The notes under the pieces: generated by a model
The model's input: the letters and a program-made list of their open reading frames with translations, nothing else
Told to the model about the DNA's origin: nothing
The model's database searches: none
Part shown: piece by piece, positions 1-8,534 of the stretch
How the letters are laid out: every line of letters starts with the position of its first letter
Position numbering within the stretch: the stretch's first letter is position 1
Made by a program: the position numbers and the translations under genes
Assembly (NCBI GenBank): GCA_004298015.1
Contig: SCSE01000035.1
Coordinates: forward strand, 51,931 to 115,930
Source of the DNA: Rhodanobacter sp.
Lineage (GTDB): Bacteria; Pseudomonadota; Gammaproteobacteria; Xanthomonadales; Rhodanobacteraceae
Direction: 5' to 3'
DNA: 64,000 nucleotides

Positions 1-322
1 CGGATTGCTCGAATATCCGCAACAACGCGTGTTCGTGACGAGCCAGCACCCGAATCCAGCCGGCGTCATCACGCGGCCAGAGCCCGAGCATCCGTCGATA
101 CCACCAACCCGCCCTGCTGCCGCGCTCGTGCGCCTGGTCGCCGGCGCCGCGCAGTTGCGCCTGCAGGTCGGCAATCAGCATTGCCAGGGTATGGGCATTT
201 TCGCTCAACACCATGCGCAGTCCCGGCTCGTAGGCAACCGCAGCCTGCCGATACAGCTTGCACAAGTCGATGCTGCGCCGAATCAGACGACGACAACTGG
301 ACGGCGGAACCTGCAGCGGCAT
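1..322 (-). CDS. PA2169-like four-helix-bundle protein (DUF2383), partial
   Basis: The reading frame starts at an ATG at 322 and stays open to the left edge, so the C-terminus is missing. A strong ribosome binding site (AAGGAGG) sits just upstream. The 107 visible residues are helical and rich in Leu, Arg and Ala, with segments such as RRSIDLCKLYRQAA and ARHEHALLRIFE. That pattern fits the ferritin-like DUF2383/PA2169 family, whose function is not established. No signal peptide or membrane segment is visible. The family call is from motif memory and is moderate. Confidence 0.6.
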   Translation of the reverse strand, partial: MPLQVPPSSCRRLIRRSIDLCKLYRQAAVAYEPGLRMVLSENAHTLAMLIADLQAQLRGAGDQAHERGSRAGWWYRRMLGLWPRDDAGWIRVLARHEHALLRIFEQS

Positions 323-460
323 GGCCGCCTCCTTGCGAGGCAATGGGCAAATCACCCCAGCATCCTCGCCCAAATCCGCTTAGCCGGAGATTAACCTGCG
401 GCAATTTCCTGCGACACGGTCAGCGGGCGTTGCAACAAGGCAACTCCTGCACCCCGGCTT

Positions 461-1216
461 TCACGGGGCAATCTGCAGCAAGTTCAGGAGTTTCCCGTTG
501 CTGCCACGCACACCGCGCTGCAAGGCTGCAAGCCGGTCGATCGATGGACATAGTGCCTCGATCTGCGGGCGCAACGCCTGCATCCGGCGTTGTAGCCGTG
601 GCTGCAGGCGGGTGGCCAGCTCGGCTGCGCGATCACGCAAGCTGGCGGCGGTCTGCAGGTCGCCACTGAGCGCCGCATTGACCGCCTGCTGACCGAGGTC
701 GGCGGCGACCAGCGGCACCAGGTCGCCGGCCATTCGCCGCGCATACCGGTCGGCGATCTCGCCGTGCCAGTCGTGCGTGCTGCGACTGCTGGCAATGCGC
801 TGCTTGAGTTGCTCGGCATCGGCGTTCAAACGGTCATCGAGTTGCCGACGCGTCTGAGTACTCAGCTGCATGCCGACCGCCTCGGCCCGAATCGCCTGCA
901 CCGCCATGTTCACACCGTTCGTGGCGACGGTGCGGACCCGCGGCAACAGCGCACGCAGATCTCGCTCGAACAGCGCCAGCCGATCGCGATCCTCCGCGTT
1001 CAGCGCTACGGCGACACCGTCGGTATCCAGCACACCGTGCTGCAGCTCGACCCGCTGCGGTGCCGGCGAGGCTCGATCGAACAACAGGCTGCCGGGTGTC
1101 ACGGTCACGTCGTAGCTGCTGCTGGCATGGCAGGTGGACACCAGATCCTGCGCATGCAACGGCGCCATGGCCAGCAGGCAGCCGACAAATCCGAGAGTTG
1201 GTAGCAAGCGAGGCAT
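461..1216 (-). CDS. Exported DUF2884 (YggN-like) protein
   Basis: This 251-residue protein opens with a signal peptide that should be cut after APLHA, near residue 22. The body has the layout of the DUF2884/YggN family: a short beta region with a conserved Cys (STCHASSSYDV), then a long helical part with GVNMAVQAIRAEAVGM. YggN-type proteins are periplasmic and of unknown role. It lies 138 bp downstream of the DUF2383 gene on the same strand, with no clear terminator between. Its own ribosome binding site is weak. Confidence 0.7.
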   Translation of the reverse strand: MPRLLPTLGFVGCLLAMAPLHAQDLVSTCHASSSYDVTVTPGSLLFDRASPAPQRVELQHGVLDTDGVAVALNAEDRDRLALFERDLRALLPRVRTVATNGVNMAVQAIRAEAVGMQLSTQTRRQLDDRLNADAEQLKQRIASSRSTHDWHGEIADRYARRMAGDLVPLVAADLGQQAVNAALSGDLQTAASLRDRAAELATRLQPRLQRRMQALRPQIEALCPSIDRLAALQRGVRGSNGKLLNLLQIAP

Positions 1217-1390
1217 TGGAAATTTCCGCGAATCGACGCATTAGCGATAACCGCGCAACCGCCAACCTGCGCTGAATCAGGCGCTGCCCAGCGGTGACAG
1301 CAAGTGCAATCCCTGGCCGAGAATCGCGATGTGGCCTTTGGAAACGACATCTGCGGTGGCGCCAGCAGGTGTCACGCTGGCAGCCCCTGC

Positions 1391-1533
1391 CACCTCCTGA
1401 TTACCCCTCGGCGGCATCCTCGTGTGGAGTATGGCTTGAGATGGTCATCCCCGAACGGTAGGGTCGTGAAAAAATTGGCAGGCCCAGCCGCTTCGCAACA
1501 TGGAGGATGCACCATGGGGGGAAATCAGGAGGC
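1391..1533 (+). repeat. Dispersed repeat family A, copy A1
   Basis: The copy is bounded by a short inverted repeat (CACCTCCTGATT at the left, AATCAGGAGG at the right). It carries the family core: GCATCCTCG, GTATGGCTTGAGATGG, then TTGGCAG and GGAGGATGC. Similar copies lie near 8272, 18012, 33953, 42205, 46990 and 57640. Confidence 0.65.
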
Positions 1534-1550
1534 ACGTTATTCTTCCGCCG

Positions 1551-1622
1551 CGTAGGGCGGACACCGTCCGCCAATCTTCGTCATGACGTTCCGGGCAGGG
1601 CCGGCGGGCCGTGCCCCCACGC
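1551..1622. repeat. REP-like palindromic repeat family D, copy D1
   Basis: It begins CGTAGGGCGGACACCGTCC and is followed by a diverged inverse arm rich in GGGCAGGGCCGGCGGG. Better preserved copies at 18206, 34118, 42099 and 46886 fold into a long stem. It is intergenic. Confidence 0.6.
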
Positions 1623-1636
1623 CGGCGCGATGTCGT

Positions 1637-2107
1637 TCAACGCCGTGGGCGGAACTGCGCCTGCACCGCCGGTTTGCCCAGCACTACCGCCAGCCACAGC
1701 AGCAGCGGGATCGCGATGACCTTGAGTGCCAACCCGACCTGCCAGGTGCGTTGCGCGCGGTCGATCATCCAGATCAACACCTCGCCGAGTTTCGGCTGCG
1801 CCTGCACCTGTTGGCGCGCACGCTCAAAATCGCCCCAGTGCTGCAACATCAAGCCCGCGCTGATCAATGCCCACAAAGCCAGCAGCACCGCCATCCAGCG
1901 CATCGCCACGCGCGCCCATGCCTGGCGCAGGATGCAGCCCGCCGATACCGCGATCACCAGCAAGGCAGCCAGCAGGTAGATGTAGTCGCCATGCTTCAGA
2001 TACTGCACACCGCCCATGGCGGCGACCAGCAGCAACAGCCAGGGACCGATCGCCCATGCGGCGAAGCGACGATTCGCCGAAGTCTTGGCAAGCGCTGACA
2101 GAGCCAT
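1637..2107 (-). CDS. Small integral membrane protein
   Basis: This 156-residue protein shows about four hydrophobic segments: near residues 17-35, 44-60, 70-87 and 125-142. Basic residues lie at both ends, including a C-terminal QAQFRPRR. I do not recognise a named family. The start at 2107 has a GAAGGTG site about ten bases upstream. It stands alone between a repeat-filled gap and an exported-protein gene. Confidence 0.6.
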   Translation of the reverse strand: MALSALAKTSANRRFAAWAIGPWLLLLVAAMGGVQYLKHGDYIYLLAALLVIAVSAGCILRQAWARVAMRWMAVLLALWALISAGLMLQHWGDFERARQQVQAQPKLGEVLIWMIDRAQRTWQVGLALKVIAIPLLLWLAVVLGKPAVQAQFRPRR

Positions 2108-2247
2108 CAGGAGGTCACCTTCAAGGCTGTCAGGTCACCTCGCTGAAATGCCGGAGAACACAATCTCCCCGTGGAAAATTGGCGCATGACAGGATCTCCA
2201 TCGAGCTAACGGGCGTACCCGGGACGGCGCCAGTTTACGCGCACAGA

Positions 2248-2271
2248 GAAGGGCGCCGTTAGGCGCCCTTC
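2248..2271 (-). terminator. GC-rich hairpin, possible terminator
   Basis: A perfect 10-bp stem (GAAGGGCGCC, loop GTTA, GGCGCCCTTC) lies 70 bases past the stop of the exported-protein gene. There is only a weak T-run, so intrinsic termination is uncertain. Confidence 0.4.
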
Positions 2272-2339
2272 GTCACGACACGTCGGATCGGGATATCGGT
2301 AGCGGGACAGTCATCATGCCCCGATCCCGCAAGCCGCGG

Positions 2340-2810
2340 TCAGCGTGGGCTGATGGTGAACTTGCCGACCGAGATTCCCAGGTTCACGCCTTGACCGGTG
2401 CCCGACAGCGCCAGTGACGTGGTGCCCTTGGTCAGCACCTGAGCCTGCGCGCTCTTGACCACACCCGCGTCGGCGCTGGCTTGCACATAGTCGCCGTACA
2501 CATCCCTGATCCCATGCACATGGCTGATCTCGCCCTTGCCATGATCGATGTGGTACTTGCCGGCAGTAAGACCGCCGCCGACCACGGTGATCTTCACCTT
2601 GGCATGCTGGCCGTTGTCGCAGGTGATCACACCGGTGCCTTCCGCATGTTTGTAGATCAGCGACCAGCCAGCCAGGTTGTAGGTCATGTCACATGAGACA
2701 TGCGCCTCACCGGCTTCCTCGGCCGCATGGGCCTGGCTGAGCGGCAGCATCGTCACGGCCCCTGCACAGGCCAGCACCAGCGCCGCCATTCCGAAAGTAT
2801 GCTTGATCAT
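2340..2810 (-). CDS. Small exported protein of unknown function
   Basis: The chosen ATG at 2810 has a clear site (AAGGAGACAACG) and begins a good signal peptide (MIKHTFGMAALVLACAG, cut near SQAHA). Longer upstream frames lack these. The mature protein is about 125 residues, with two Cys (SCDMTYN, ITCDNGQ) that could form a disulfide. The rest is Gly-rich and beta-like, with an ending (VNLGISVGKFTISPR) reminiscent of DUF992-type secreted proteins. The resemblance is weak and no function is assigned. Confidence 0.6.
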   Translation of the reverse strand: MIKHTFGMAALVLACAGAVTMLPLSQAHAAEEAGEAHVSCDMTYNLAGWSLIYKHAEGTGVITCDNGQHAKVKITVVGGGLTAGKYHIDHGKGEISHVHGIRDVYGDYVQASADAGVVKSAQAQVLTKGTTSLALSGTGQGVNLGISVGKFTISPR

Positions 2811-3055
2811 CGTTGTCTCCTTGAGTCTCAGCGGATGGAAGGTTATTGCCGACGCAGCGCTACCCGTTCCCTCTGGACGTTGATATACCGCTACGTGGAG
2901 GTGAAGCGTGTGCGCGCATCTGTGACAGCGGTGTGCAGGCGCCGTGTACATGTTCAGCTTTGTGATCTCGCCTTCACGCCATGGCGCCCCTGGCGCAGAC
3001 GGTTGCCGAGGCTTGGCTCCGAAAGCATTTTTTTGGCGGCGTAGAACCCATGGGA
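2811..3055. other. Gene-free upstream region
   Basis: No supported coding frame is seen here. It must hold the promoter of the exported-protein gene on the minus strand, but no convincing -35/-10 pair was found. Together with repeat E1 it makes up the 450-bp gap before uspA. Confidence 0.4.
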
Positions 3056-3218
3056 GCAGGAGGCTGTCGGGTTTGATGGTCGAGGGGGGGATTCGATGGT
3101 GCGAGCGAGGATTTTCGGCGATTCACCGACTCATAGCGGTTGTATGGGGCAGGAATCGACGGAAAGATGGACCACGCAGGGGGATCACCGACCGGCCGAT
3201 CAAAGTTCGACCGCCTGC
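3056..3218. repeat. MITE-like repeat family E, copy E1
   Basis: The element starts GCAGGAGGCTGTCGG and ends with the near inverse, GTTCGACCGCCTGC. The inner part (GATTCACCGACT, GGCAGGAATCGACGG, GATGGACCACGC, GACCGGCCGAT) matches copy E2 at 6729 in the same order. Its right end lies 43 bases before the uspA start, so it may carry part of that promoter. Confidence 0.6.
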
Positions 3219-3261
3219 TAAACTCTACGTCCGCATCCCGGAATCAGACAAGCGGCGCGCC

Positions 3262-3678
3262 ATGATCAAATATTCCCTGGTCGGTTACGACGGATCCGAT
3301 GCCTCACGAAAGGCATTCCAGTTTGCGGTCGAGCTGGCACGGGTCTGCGGTGGCCGGGTCCGCGTGGTATCGGTGTTGCAGGTTACCGAAGCGGGCGCCG
3401 ACGCATGTGCGTTGCTGATGGCCGACTCCGGCACCAGCCGCGCCCAGCAGTTGCTGGATGAGCTGATCGCCCTGGCGCCCGATGCCGCGACGCTGGTCGA
3501 CGTGGCGCTGATTCACGGCAGTCCCGGCGACGTTCTGCTCGGCCAGGTCGAGTCACATGGCGTCGACCATATCGTGATCGGGCATACCGAACGCGGGGCA
3601 CTGGCACGCTGGCTGCTCGGCTCGGTATCGAGCAACCTGCTGGCGCGGGCCCACGTACCGGTGACGGTGGTGCGCTGA
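3262..3678 (+). CDS. Universal stress protein, UspA family
   Basis: This 138-residue single-domain Usp protein begins MIKYSLVGYDGSDAS. The frame is open further upstream, but that extension has no family similarity and crosses repeat E1. Near the C-terminus it carries the ATP-binding signature of the family: IVIGHTERGALARWLLGSVS, then VPVTVVR. UspA-like proteins bind nucleotides and support survival under starvation or oxidative stress; the partner here is unknown. It is transcribed alone, with repeat C1 beyond its stop. Confidence 0.85.
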   Translation: MIKYSLVGYDGSDASRKAFQFAVELARVCGGRVRVVSVLQVTEAGADACALLMADSGTSRAQQLLDELIALAPDAATLVDVALIHGSPGDVLLGQVESHGVDHIVIGHTERGALARWLLGSVSSNLLARAHVPVTVVR

Positions 3679-3794
3679 ACGCGCGCCACCGGGTCTCAAC
3701 ACCGGGCAGCCTGTCTCGGAGGCTGGGAAACTATCGAACGCCGGAGCCAGAGCATCGCCAGGCGCTCCTGGCCAGGAGTGCTGTGGAAACATTC

Positions 3795-3901
3795 GGGGAG
3801 TTTAGTGACCCAGATGACCCGGATTTGCCGGCGGCGCGCCGCCGGCACGGGTGTCTGATGGCGATCGAAGCAGGCAGGCGATTTTTCTCAGCCGCTCAGG
3901 C
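3795..3901. repeat. Dispersed repeat family C, copy C1
   Basis: It runs from GGGGAGTTTAGTGACCC through a hairpin core (TGCCGGCGGCGCGCCGCCGG) to GCAGGCGATTTTTCTCAGCC. Copies at 18381 and 41902 share this order. It lies between convergent genes. Confidence 0.6.
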
Positions 3902-3909
3902 CCCCGTCA

Positions 3910-4965
3910 TCAGGCGGCTTGGTGCAATGAGGCCATGTCGATCACAAAGCGGTATTTCACGTCGCTCTTGAGCATCCGTTCGTAGGCTTCATTGATATCC
4001 TGGATGCGGATCTTCTCGATGTCCGAGACGATGCCGTGCTCCGCGCAGAAATCCAGCATTTCCTGGGTCTCCGCGATGCCGCCAATCAGCGACCCGGCCA
4101 GCGAATGGCGCCCGAAGATCAGCGATCCGCCGTGAACGGTCGGCGGCGTATCGGGCAGACCGACCAGGGTCATGGTGCCATCGCGCTTGAGCATCTGCAG
4201 GTAGGTATTCAGGTCGTGCGGTGCCGAAACCGTATCCAGAATGAAATCGAAGCTTCCGGCATGCTGCTTCATCTGTTCGGGATCGTTCGACAGCACTACT
4301 TCGTCGGCACCCAGGCGCAACGCGTCGTCGCGCTTGGATGGCGAAGTGGTGAACTGCACCACGGTGGCACCGAAGGCATGCGCCAGCTTCAAGGCCATGT
4401 GGCCCAGACCGCCAAGACCGACCACGCCGACCTTGCTGCCCTTGCCCACCTTCCAGTGTTTGAGCGGGGAATACGTGGTGATACCGGCACACAGCAGGGG
4501 TGCGACGGCGGCCGGGTCGAGCTTGTCCGAGACGCGGAGCACGAAGGCCTCATCCACTACGATCTGGGTGGAGTAGCCACCCTGCGTGGGCGTCCCGTCG
4601 AGACGGTCCTTGCCTGAATAGGTAAAAGTGGCACCCTGCATGCAGAACTGCTCAAGATCGTCCTTGCAATTGGTGCACTCGCGGCAGGAGTCGACCATGC
4701 AGCCGACGCCGGCCAGATCGCCCTGCTTGAACTTGCTCACGCCTTTGCCGACACGGGTAACCCGCCCGACGATTTCGTGTCCCGGCACGATCGGATACGT
4801 GCCTTTGCTCCATTCATCCCGCACGGTATGCAGGTCGGAGTGGCAGACCCCGCAATACAGGATCTCGATCACCACGTCCTGATCGCGAGGCTCGCGGCGT
4901 TCAAACTTGTACGGTGCCAGCGGGGCACTGGCGCTGTGGGCGGCATAGCTGAGGGTGGGAATCAT
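3910..4965 (-). CDS. Zinc-dependent alcohol dehydrogenase (YahK/cinnamyl-ADH type)
   Basis: This 351-residue medium-chain dehydrogenase is likely to reduce aldehydes with NADPH. The catalytic zinc ligands are visible (C38 and C41 in YCGVCHSD, H63-E64 in PGHE, C159). So are the four structural-zinc cysteines (C94, C97, C100, C108). The Rossmann motif GLGGLG is at 183-188. The ATG at 4965 was chosen because MIPTLSYAAHS fits the family N-terminus and a CTGGAG site precedes it; an in-frame extension of 35 residues is unlike the family. It is a single-gene unit. Confidence 0.85.
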   Translation of the reverse strand: MIPTLSYAAHSASAPLAPYKFERREPRDQDVVIEILYCGVCHSDLHTVRDEWSKGTYPIVPGHEIVGRVTRVGKGVSKFKQGDLAGVGCMVDSCRECTNCKDDLEQFCMQGATFTYSGKDRLDGTPTQGGYSTQIVVDEAFVLRVSDKLDPAAVAPLLCAGITTYSPLKHWKVGKGSKVGVVGLGGLGHMALKLAHAFGATVVQFTTSPSKRDDALRLGADEVVLSNDPEQMKQHAGSFDFILDTVSAPHDLNTYLQMLKRDGTMTLVGLPDTPPTVHGGSLIFGRHSLAGSLIGGIAETQEMLDFCAEHGIVSDIEKIRIQDINEAYERMLKSDVKYRFVIDMASLHQAA

Positions 4966-5264
4966 GCATGGCTCCAGGAGTGGGTGATCGATATGGGTGG
5001 CGTGCACTGCCGGGGCGCCGGCGTGCATCAGCCTGACCCGATGACATGAGGTCGGTTGCGAAAAATCCAATGGGCCACCGACGCGACGCGATCGCCAGCG
5101 CCGAAGCCCGGAACGCGGTGTCGTATCGGCCCAGCCGTACCAGAAGGCGGGCCTGTTCGGTCTCTGCGCCAGAGGGTCGACAAAGGGCGTGCGGTGTCAG
5201 CCTGACATCGACAGGCAGCGACCGTAGCCCCTGACGCGGGACGAGCTAGCCGGAGTCGCTACCG

Positions 5265-5711
5265 TCAACGGTCAGCGGCCGGACGCGGACGACTCTCGAT
5301 GCGATGCTGTGGGTGTTGCAGTGCCTTCAGATGCGCCACGTCGATCGGGCGGATCTCCCTGATCGCACACGGCACCGGCGAGCCAGCGACGAGTACCCGA
5401 TCGAAGTTCACCGATATCTGATGGAGGTAGGAGGTGATCGCAATGGCGTTGCCATAGCCAAGTTGCAGGCAGTGCGGCGACACATCCAGCAGCCACGCCT
5501 TGTTCGGTTTGGTATAAACGGCCAGCTGGCTGTCACCCAGCGATTCCCACGAATACAGCGTAAAAAAGTTGAAGTGTTTCACCGCTGCACCGGCGGCGGC
5601 CGCATACTCCAGCTGTCGCTGATGCAGGCGTTGTGCATTGGGCAAGCTGGCACAGCCGGCCAGGGCCATGCCGGTGAGTAGAACTGCCAAGCGGGTGAAA
5701 GCGTTGCTCAC
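5265..5711 (-). CDS. DUF6491-like lipoprotein
   Basis: The protein starts at a GTG with a strong AGGAGAACGCC site. It has a lipoprotein signal ending in LAGC (Cys19). The 148 residues include FFTLYSWESLGDSQLAVYTK, then NKAWLLDV, IREIRPIDVAHLKAL and two Cys (SPHCLQL, VPCAIRE) likely to pair. This matches a small lipoprotein family widespread in Xanthomonadales that I know as DUF6491; its function is unknown. The C-terminus is basic and probably disordered. Confidence 0.7.
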   Translation of the reverse strand: MSNAFTRLAVLLTGMALAGCASLPNAQRLHQRQLEYAAAAGAAVKHFNFFTLYSWESLGDSQLAVYTKPNKAWLLDVSPHCLQLGYGNAIAITSYLHQISVNFDRVLVAGSPVPCAIREIRPIDVAHLKALQHPQHRIESRPRPAADR

Positions 5712-5931
5712 GGCGTTCTCCTGTGCATAGGCTCGGTGGCCGAAAGCCGGTCAGCGTTGGGCAGTATGGATCGCGGGTACCTGGCGACCTCGGCCGACGC
5801 ATCGAGCGATGCCGATGACAACATGACGCTGTTGCGGGCCACCCCCGAGACGGACAGACACGCAACCGCCAGGCATCGACAACCACCCATCGCTTCACGC
5901 CTTCACCGCATGGAACACGGCGGCAGGTTTA

Positions 5932-6663
5932 CTACTTTTTGTGCTGCTTGCCCAGTTCCTTCCACTTGGCCGGCACAAAACCCCCAACCTCGTACACCAG
6001 CTGTTCCTTCTTGTCATGATCGCGCAAGGTCACGTCCATGGTGATCTTGCGGGCCTTGGTGAGCATGGCGATGAAGGCCTTGCCGTGGCGAATCATCAGT
6101 GCCGGCTCACCCGATGGGGGTGCAAATGCCTCGATATGCCTCAGCTTGCCGTCAACATGCGTCATCAGCGTGCAGTTGCCACGGCAGACGAAGCCATGGC
6201 CGCTGCCATACAGAAACACGTTCAAACCCCAGCTGGTGTGTCGACGCAACACCAACCGCACCCGATCATTGCCGGAAGGCTGACTGCTGTAGATGGTGGC
6301 CGTCGACTGCGTACCACCGGCCATCGGCGATACCTGGTACAGCCACAGCGCCGCCAGCCGCTGCTTCTCGCTGTTCTCGCGATAGCGCTTCTCGATCGCC
6401 GGCAGGGTTTTCTGCACTTCACCGGCGGCCGCGCTGTCGGGAAAGCGGCTGAGGATGTCGTGGCCCATTGTCACCGCCATTTGGTCGTTGCCGATGCGCA
6501 GCAACTGGCGGTAGGTGTCGAGGTTTCGCGCCGCCGCCGCAGCCTTGGCCTGCGCTTGCTGCTGCGCGGCGGACGGCGCGGGTGTGCCCGACGGCGAGCA
6601 GCCCGCAAGCAACAATCCCGTGCAAGCCAGCACGGGCAGAAAAAAACGATATGACAAGTTCAT
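5932..6663 (-). CDS. Lipoprotein of unknown function
   Basis: The ATG at 6663 opens a 243-residue protein with a lipobox LLAGC (Cys near 21). An Ala/Gln-rich linker follows, then a helical stretch resembling a single TPR-like unit (LLRIGNDQMAVTMGHDILSR). The C-terminal half is beta-rich and has a paired Cys motif (VCRGNC). In-frame sequence upstream of 6663 overlaps repeat E2 and is not protein-like. The C-terminus is Lys-rich (KELGKQHKK). I do not recognise the family. Confidence 0.65.
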   Translation of the reverse strand: MNLSYRFFLPVLACTGLLLAGCSPSGTPAPSAAQQQAQAKAAAAARNLDTYRQLLRIGNDQMAVTMGHDILSRFPDSAAAGEVQKTLPAIEKRYRENSEKQRLAALWLYQVSPMAGGTQSTATIYSSQPSGNDRVRLVLRRHTSWGLNVFLYGSGHGFVCRGNCTLMTHVDGKLRHIEAFAPPSGEPALMIRHGKAFIAMLTKARKITMDVTLRDHDKKEQLVYEVGGFVPAKWKELGKQHKK

Positions 6664-6728
6664 CGGCGGCACACCAGGACAGAAGACAGACCCATAGAGT
6701 GGGCCGAGCCACCGCTCCGGTGCAAGCT

Positions 6729-6892
6729 GCAGGCTGCCGGGCCTGGGGGGTCGAGGCAAAGATCTGGCTACGCGAGGACAGACAGCGACGATTCGCCGGT
6801 CGATGGTGGTTCTATGCGGCAAGAATCGATGGCAACATGGACCGCTCAGATAGATTTGCAGACCGGCCGATGAAGGTCCGACAGCCTCCTGC
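6729..6892. repeat. MITE-like repeat family E, copy E2
   Basis: The copy starts GCAGGCTGCCGGGCC and ends GGTCCGACAGCCTCCTGC, an imperfect terminal inverted repeat. The inner blocks GATTCGCCGGTCGATGG, CGGCAAGAATCGATGG and GACCGGCCGATGAAG match copy E1 at 3056. The remainder of the gap from 6893 to 7160 holds no supported gene, only a triple CACCACGAT repeat near 7049. Confidence 0.6.
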
Positions 6893-7161
6893 GGCGAGGG
6901 GGCCACCAGACGATGGCGGACGCCTTCTGGAGCCCCTTGTACCCTCGCCGCCGTATCGCGCCGGATCGAATACGCCTGCTGTCCCTTGCATCCGGCACAC
7001 GGTAAAACCGACCGCTTCCATGCGCCCGTCGGCACCACGGACACTCACCACGATCACCACGATCACCACGATCGGCTGCGCGACGCCGGGACTGTGGCCT
7101 CAGCGAACGCTGCGACATGGCCGGCGCCGAAGCGATGTACCAGGCGCCCGGGCTGCAATGA

Positions 7162-7481
7162 ATGTTCTGTTTCGAGCTGGCCGACGCGGAGTACCACACC
7201 AATGTGGTGTTGACGCTGCTGGCGAGCCGCGCGGCGATCGTCGCCGCTGACGGATTCCGCGACCGGGACTCCCCAGGGCAATAGCACAAGCACATCGCAA
7301 CCGTGGGATCCGGCTCAGCCCCGCGCAGAAGAACGCATTTGCCGCCCCATGCGATTGCCCTCGGTGGCGAGCGTGTGTGGATGAGCGCGGGCGCCGCGGC
7401 GTCATCGTCGGCACGGTCGAGCTGGACGGGATCGAGAAGGCCGCTGGCGGCCTGCGCTGCTGTGTCGGCGAAATTTTCTGA
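7162..7481 (+). pseudogene. Decayed amidinotransferase (CtlX/arginine-deiminase-like) remnant
   Basis: Three frames carry successive pieces of one family. From 7162 one reads CFELADAEYHTNVVLTLLAS and VAADGFRD, ending at a TAG. A second frame gives SPAQKNAFAA, a third AIALGGERVWMSA, then IEKAAGGLRCCVGEIF and a stop at 7479-7481. Together they follow the C-terminal half of citrulline/arginine-modifying CtlX-type proteins, including the nucleophile region GGLRCCVGEIF. At least two frameshifts separate them, so no protein can be made. The N-terminal half was not found. Confidence 0.7.
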
Positions 7482-7597
7482 AGCCCGCAGCGACTGGCAG
7501 GGTGGCAGCGCAAGCAGCGCAGTACCTGCCCCTCATGCTATCCCGATACCTCGTGTGCCGGTTACGCTGTTCGTTCTCGACTCCAGGGGGACACCCG

Positions 7598-8269
7598 ATG
7601 ATCGTCGTGCACCATCTCAACAACTCACGCTCGCAACGCATCCTGTGGTTGCTCGAAGAGCTTGGTGTGCCGTACGAGATCAAGCGCTACCAGCGCGACC
7701 CGGCGAGCATGCTGGCGCCACCGGAGCTGCGCCGTGTCCATCCGCTGGGCAAGTCGCCGGTGATCACCGATGACGACGTCACCGTGGCTGAATCCGGCGC
7801 CATCATCGAATACCTCGCCGACCGCTACGCCGCCGGCGTGCTGATCCCCGTCCACGGCTCACCCGCACGGCGACGCTGCAACTACTGGCTGCATTACGCG
7901 GAAGGATCGGCGATGCCGCCGTTGCTGCTCAAGCTGGTATTCCAGCGACTCGAAACCGCCCCCGCACCGTTCTTTGTCAGGCCAATCGCACGAAATATCG
8001 CCGGCAAGGTCCAGCAGAGTTTCGTCGACCCCCAGTTGAAACTGCACCTGGACTACCTGGAAGCCGCACTGGCGACAAGCGCCTGGTTCGGCGGCGAGCG
8101 TTTCAGCGTCGCCGACATCCAGCTGAGTTTTCCTTTGGAAGCCTTCGCCGCAGGTGGCGACCTGAACGCCGAGTACCCGCAACTGTCGGCCTTTCTCAAA
8201 CGCATCCATGCCCGCGCCCCCTATCAGCGTGCGCTTGACCGGGGCGGAGCGTACCAGTTGGGCCATTGA
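7598..8269 (+). CDS. Glutathione S-transferase
   Basis: This 223-residue protein has the thioredoxin-like N-terminal domain of GSTs (MIVVHHLNNSRSQRILWLLE). The catalytic/GSH-contact SRSQR segment comes early, and LGKSPVITDDD plus AESGAIIEYL form the GSH gamma-glutamyl site. The all-helical C-domain follows from about residue 90 (GERFSVADIQLSFPLEA). It probably conjugates or reduces electrophiles in the cytosol. The ATG at 7598 follows an AGGGGG site. The decayed amidinotransferase sits directly upstream. Confidence 0.85.
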   Translation: MIVVHHLNNSRSQRILWLLEELGVPYEIKRYQRDPASMLAPPELRRVHPLGKSPVITDDDVTVAESGAIIEYLADRYAAGVLIPVHGSPARRRCNYWLHYAEGSAMPPLLLKLVFQRLETAPAPFFVRPIARNIAGKVQQSFVDPQLKLHLDYLEAALATSAWFGGERFSVADIQLSFPLEAFAAGGDLNAEYPQLSAFLKRIHARAPYQRALDRGGAYQLGH

Positions 8270-8271
8270 TA

Positions 8272-8439
8272 ACTGGCATCCTGATCACCCATCGGCTGCA
8301 TCCTTAATTTGGGGTATGGCTGGAGATGGCCAACCTCGATCGGTGGGTTGAGCAAAACTTGGCAGACCGCCGCCGCAAACGGCCATCTGATGAGGATCTG
8401 CTGAAGTGAGGATGCAACATGTGGGGAATCAGGACGGGC
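8272..8439 (+). repeat. Dispersed repeat family A, copy A2
   Basis: One of the best-preserved copies. Its ordered blocks are GGTATGGCTGGAGATGG, GATCGGTGGGTTGAGC, AACTTGGCAGACCGCC, CGCAAACGGCCATCTGATG and GAAGTGAGGATGCAACATG, ending GTGGGGAATCAGGA. It fills the gap between the GST and DUF883 genes. Confidence 0.7.
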
Positions 8440-8534
8440 ATTGCTGAACCGGACGCCCTGAGCCGCGGCAATCTCCACATGCTGCTCACGACGTCACTGG
8501 CACTCTCCTTTGCAACGTAACCAGGAGAACGCCG

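Larger units (their letters stand above)
1217..1636. other. Gene-free stretch filled by repeats A1 and D1
   Basis: No coding frame with family support is visible. The left 170 bp is featureless. The rest is a copy of repeat family A followed directly by a D-type palindrome (separate entries). Confidence 0.6.

Noticed and set aside
7043..7080. His-Asp repeat (THHDHHDHHD) in a short frame
   Set aside because: It comes from three copies of CACCACGAT in non-coding DNA. There is no ribosome binding site and the frame runs into the decayed gene.
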